Of a stretch of 34,258 nt of DNA, positions 32,454 to 34,258 are shown one piece after another. The stretch covers positions 1-34,258 of the forward strand of contig CALAWP010000028.1 in the NCBI GenBank assembly GCA_937895345.1, in the 5' to 3' direction. Below the pieces are notes generated by a model, which saw only the letters and a list, made by a program, of their open reading frames with translations, had not been told where the DNA came from and searched no databases. Numbering within the stretch: position 1 is the stretch's first letter; the number at the start of each line of letters is the position of its first letter. Source of the stretch: an uncultured Paenibacillus sp. (lineage in GTDB: Bacteria > Bacillota > Bacilli > Paenibacillales > Paenibacillaceae). The position numbers were made by a program, and so were the translations under genes.

Positions 32454-33605
32454 TTAAGTTTTCATTAAGGATTCTGCTGCGTTGGTCAGAAGCTCGTCCA
32501 ATTTCTCCGCTGCCTCTTGTTGCAGGGTTGGAAACAGGTGCGAATAGCGATCTAACGTTATCATAATCGACGAATGACCTAGCCTTTCACTAACCGCTTT
32601 CGGGTGTATTCCTGCTTTGAGCAGCAAACTCGCGTGTGTGTGCCGGAGGTCGTGCAGCCTGATCTTTGGCAAACCCGACTTCCGAAGCAAGTCCAGCCAC
32701 CGCGCCTCCAAGAAGTACGGGCTGACAGGGAAGCCGTTCCGCGTCTGCACAACTAAGCCGTGATCGTTGTACTCCGTTCCGTTCTTCCTTGCCTTCTTTC
32801 GATCTTCCTCCAGTGCAAGGCGATGCTTCTTGAGCGCCCCCACGGTCTGCTGGGGTAAAACAATCGTTCGTATACCAGCGGCAGTCTTTGGTTCCTGAAA
32901 GATGTGACCGACAATGCCGCGAGTATATGACCGCCGAACTGATAGTCTACCAGTCTCAAACGATATGTCCTCCCACTTCACTCCGAGAACCTCTCCACGA
33001 CGCATACCCGTTGTCGCCGCTAACAAAAAGATGATGTGATATCGGCTGTTCTTCGTGAACTCCAAAAACTGCATCAATTCCTCGTCCGTCCAAGTTTTCG
33101 TTTCACTCTTAGGTATCTGTGGCGGCTTCACCAGTCGAGCAACATTCTTGACTAATAACTCCCATTTCACAGCCGTTTCGAGCGCATCGTGCAAAACCTT
33201 ATGAACGTGGTTGATCGTTTGCGGGGACAATCGCTTTTCGCCGCTTCCAAGCCGCTCGTACATGCTCACCAGATGTTGCGGTGACAGGTTGACCATCTTG
33301 ATCTGACCAAGCTGTGGAATGATATGATAGTTGACCAGCCACCGATACGTTTTATACGTGCCGGGGCGAATATTCATCTGCTTCTGTGCCAGACACGACG
33401 TGAAGAAAGTCGCTACGTCATCTTTCGTCGGCTCAATATACGTATCCGTGTTTAGCTCGTGGAGTATCTTCTGGAGCGCCTTTTCAGCATCGGCTTTCGA
33501 ATCATAGCCTCCCTTGCTCTTTTGCCGCCGTTTCCCTTCACTATTTTTGCCCATTTCAACCACCCACGACCATTTGGTGCCGCGCTTCGAAACACAACCT
33601 CTCAT
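32454..33605 (-). CDS. int: Tyrosine-type site-specific integrase (phage/ICE type)
   Basis: A 383-residue recombinase that integrates and excises mobile DNA. An N-terminal arm-binding (AP2-like) domain (about 1-55, SKRGTKWSWVVEMG) precedes the core-binding SAM-like domain (about 65-165) and the catalytic domain (170-383), with Arg near 200 (GMRRGE), Lys in KTAAGIRT, HDLRHTH near 317-323, LGHSS and the nucleophile Tyr near 353 (LDRYSH). All catalytic residues are present and the length is full. The start follows GGAGGTAGGAAG. A bidirectional terminator stands just upstream and short iterated repeats beyond it may be arm sites. Int normally lies at one end of its element, so the attachment site is expected near 33640-34200. 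Confidence 0.94.
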   Translation of the reverse strand: MRGCVSKRGTKWSWVVEMGKNSEGKRRQKSKGGYDSKADAEKALQKILHELNTDTYIEPTKDDVATFFTSCLAQKQMNIRPGTYKTYRWLVNYHIIPQLGQIKMVNLSPQHLVSMYERLGSGEKRLSPQTINHVHKVLHDALETAVKWELLVKNVARLVKPPQIPKSETKTWTDEELMQFLEFTKNSRYHIIFLLAATTGMRRGEVLGVKWEDISFETGRLSVRRSYTRGIVGHIFQEPKTAAGIRTIVLPQQTVGALKKHRLALEEDRKKARKNGTEYNDHGLVVQTRNGFPVSPYFLEARWLDLLRKSGLPKIRLHDLRHTHASLLLKAGIHPKAVSERLGHSSIMITLDRYSHLFPTLQQEAAEKLDELLTNAAESLMKT

Positions 33606-33640
33606 CTTCCTACCTCCTACGTATACTCAAATTTGGCCGC

Positions 33641-33687
33641 AAAAAAGAGCCTTCCGCTTCGTGAAAAGCGAAAAGGCTCATATTTTT
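33641..33687. terminator. Bidirectional terminator upstream of the integrase start
   Basis: GAGCCTT-C-CGCTT (33647-33659) pairs with AAGCG-AA-AAGGCTC (33666-33679). T-runs flank both ends: TTTTTT on the minus strand (33646-33641) and ATATTTTT on the plus. For the integrase transcript this lies about 36 nt upstream of the ATG, with no room for another promoter between. Confidence 0.8.
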
Positions 33688-33704
33688 CGGCTACGGTTCT
33701 TGTT

Positions 33705-34025
33705 GGTTCACCTAAGCGGTTACCAACAACCGTTTGTGTCAGAGCTAGGCAACCCTTGTTTTTCCGTTACGATGTTTGCCACACTCTCAGGCTGTGGCTG
33801 GGTTCAAACCCAAGCGGCTACCCTATCTTGCAGCGGTAACCGAACCCAAACGGTCCACCCCTAAAACCAGTAAAACACGCAAATAATCCAGTCGTCAATT
33901 ATTGGTCAACAAAGGTCAAAACAGACGGGATATTGCGAAGCACGGCGCGGGCGCTTCTGCCGAAGGGTCTTGCTCACCTCCAAGCAGAGCGTGTAGAATG
34001 CCTTACCGAACCAAGCGGCTACCCT
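33705..34025. repeat. Iterated AAGCGG(C/T)TACC repeats near the integrase
   Basis: CCAAGCGGCTACCCT occurs exactly at 33810-33824 and 34011-34025. CCTAAGCGGTTACC at 33711-33724 and CAGCGGTAACCG at 33831-33842 are variants. The first two copies share an upstream GGTTCA. ACCGTTTG (near 33729) and CAAACGGT (near 33847) are also inverted relatives. These may be integrase arm or accessory-factor sites. 33843-34200 shows no gene. Confidence 0.6.
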
Positions 34026-34204
34026 GCACCTAGAGTTACGTAGCTGTCGGTCGAGTTGAGCCTCGGGGAGTGAAGCCTATAGATCCGCCCAACACAAGAA
34101 AAGAGAGACACCAGATCTAGGAATCGGTTGCCTCTCTCATGTACCGCTTAACCTTAATGAATTATACCGTCATTTTACAACAGCACCCAGCGGCAAGCAA
34201 TCTG

Positions 34205-34258
34205 TGTGAACGGCAGTGGTAAAATCCCCAATAACGGCATTTGAAATTTCCCCATAAT
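34205..34258 (+). mobile_element. Probable terminus of an IS21-type insertion sequence, cut by the window edge
   Basis: TGTGAACGGCAGTGGTAAAATCCCCA, then a degenerate second copy AACGGCATTTGAAATTTCCCCA, in about 50 bp. Multiple internal copies of a TGT-led, (A)AAAT(T)CCCC-type terminal repeat are characteristic of IS21-family ends. No transposase gene is visible because the window stops here. Confidence 0.4.

Noticed and set aside
33795..33830. GGGTTCAAACCC as a tRNA T-arm, suggesting a tRNA attachment site
   Set aside because: The flanking bases do not form a 5-bp T-stem, 7-bp acceptor stem, D-arm or anticodon arm; it is part of the local repeats.

Overview
The window looks like chromosomal DNA of a GC-rich, spore-forming Firmicute of the Paenibacillaceae (Cohnella/Paenibacillus type). 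This is inferred from the GC-rich codon use with AGGAGG-type ribosome binding sites, the LplB/YtcP-type sugar permeases without an ATPase, a membrane-bound AraC/YesN-type regulator, and two very large secreted proteins ending in S-layer homology (SLH) repeats. No rRNA, tRNA or CRISPR array was found.

Layout. 1-676 is non-coding and repeat-rich. 677-6999 is a carbohydrate-uptake locus: a membrane-anchored AraC-type regulator (minus strand) diverges from two CUT1 permeases and a lipoprotein solute-binding protein, with four TGAACAAA-type sites between them. It is followed by a 2525-residue SLH-anchored protein (7151-14728) with two GH43-like propellers, each followed by an F5/8C carbohydrate-binding module. 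Together these suggest sensing, surface breakdown or binding, and import of a plant or microbial glycan; a cre-like CcpA site lies inside the large gene. 15215-18846 looks like a small resistance or export cluster: a nucleotidyltransferase with an attenuator-like leader, a TetR repressor, and a divergent ABC exporter with an unusually short permease. 18951-22436 is a second SLH surface protein. 22585-24123 is a DHA2 drug:H+ antiporter. 24404-25721 is an ECF sigma factor overlapping its likely anti-sigma partner. 25779-29178 holds a methyltransferase, a RidA-like protein, an alpha/beta hydrolase and a divergent WYL regulator that share a symmetric operator.

29213-30103 encodes what I consider the most unusual protein here: a MerR DNA-binding head fused to a divergent GGDEF domain. 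It probably starts at CTG and has a 19-bp-spacer MerR-type promoter. Next is a thiosulfate-type sulfurtransferase broken by a 1-nt frameshift before its catalytic cysteine.

31171-34258 has a different texture: it is AT-richer, with few genes and many short repeats. It carries inverted clusters of GTGACA boxes, a GIY-YIG nuclease-like gene flanked by two similar 39-nt hairpin sequences, a tyrosine integrase behind a bidirectional terminator, iterated AAGCGG(C/T)TACC repeats, and at the right edge what looks like the terminus of an IS21-type insertion sequence. It reads as an integrated mobile element or its remnant; its left boundary could not be fixed.
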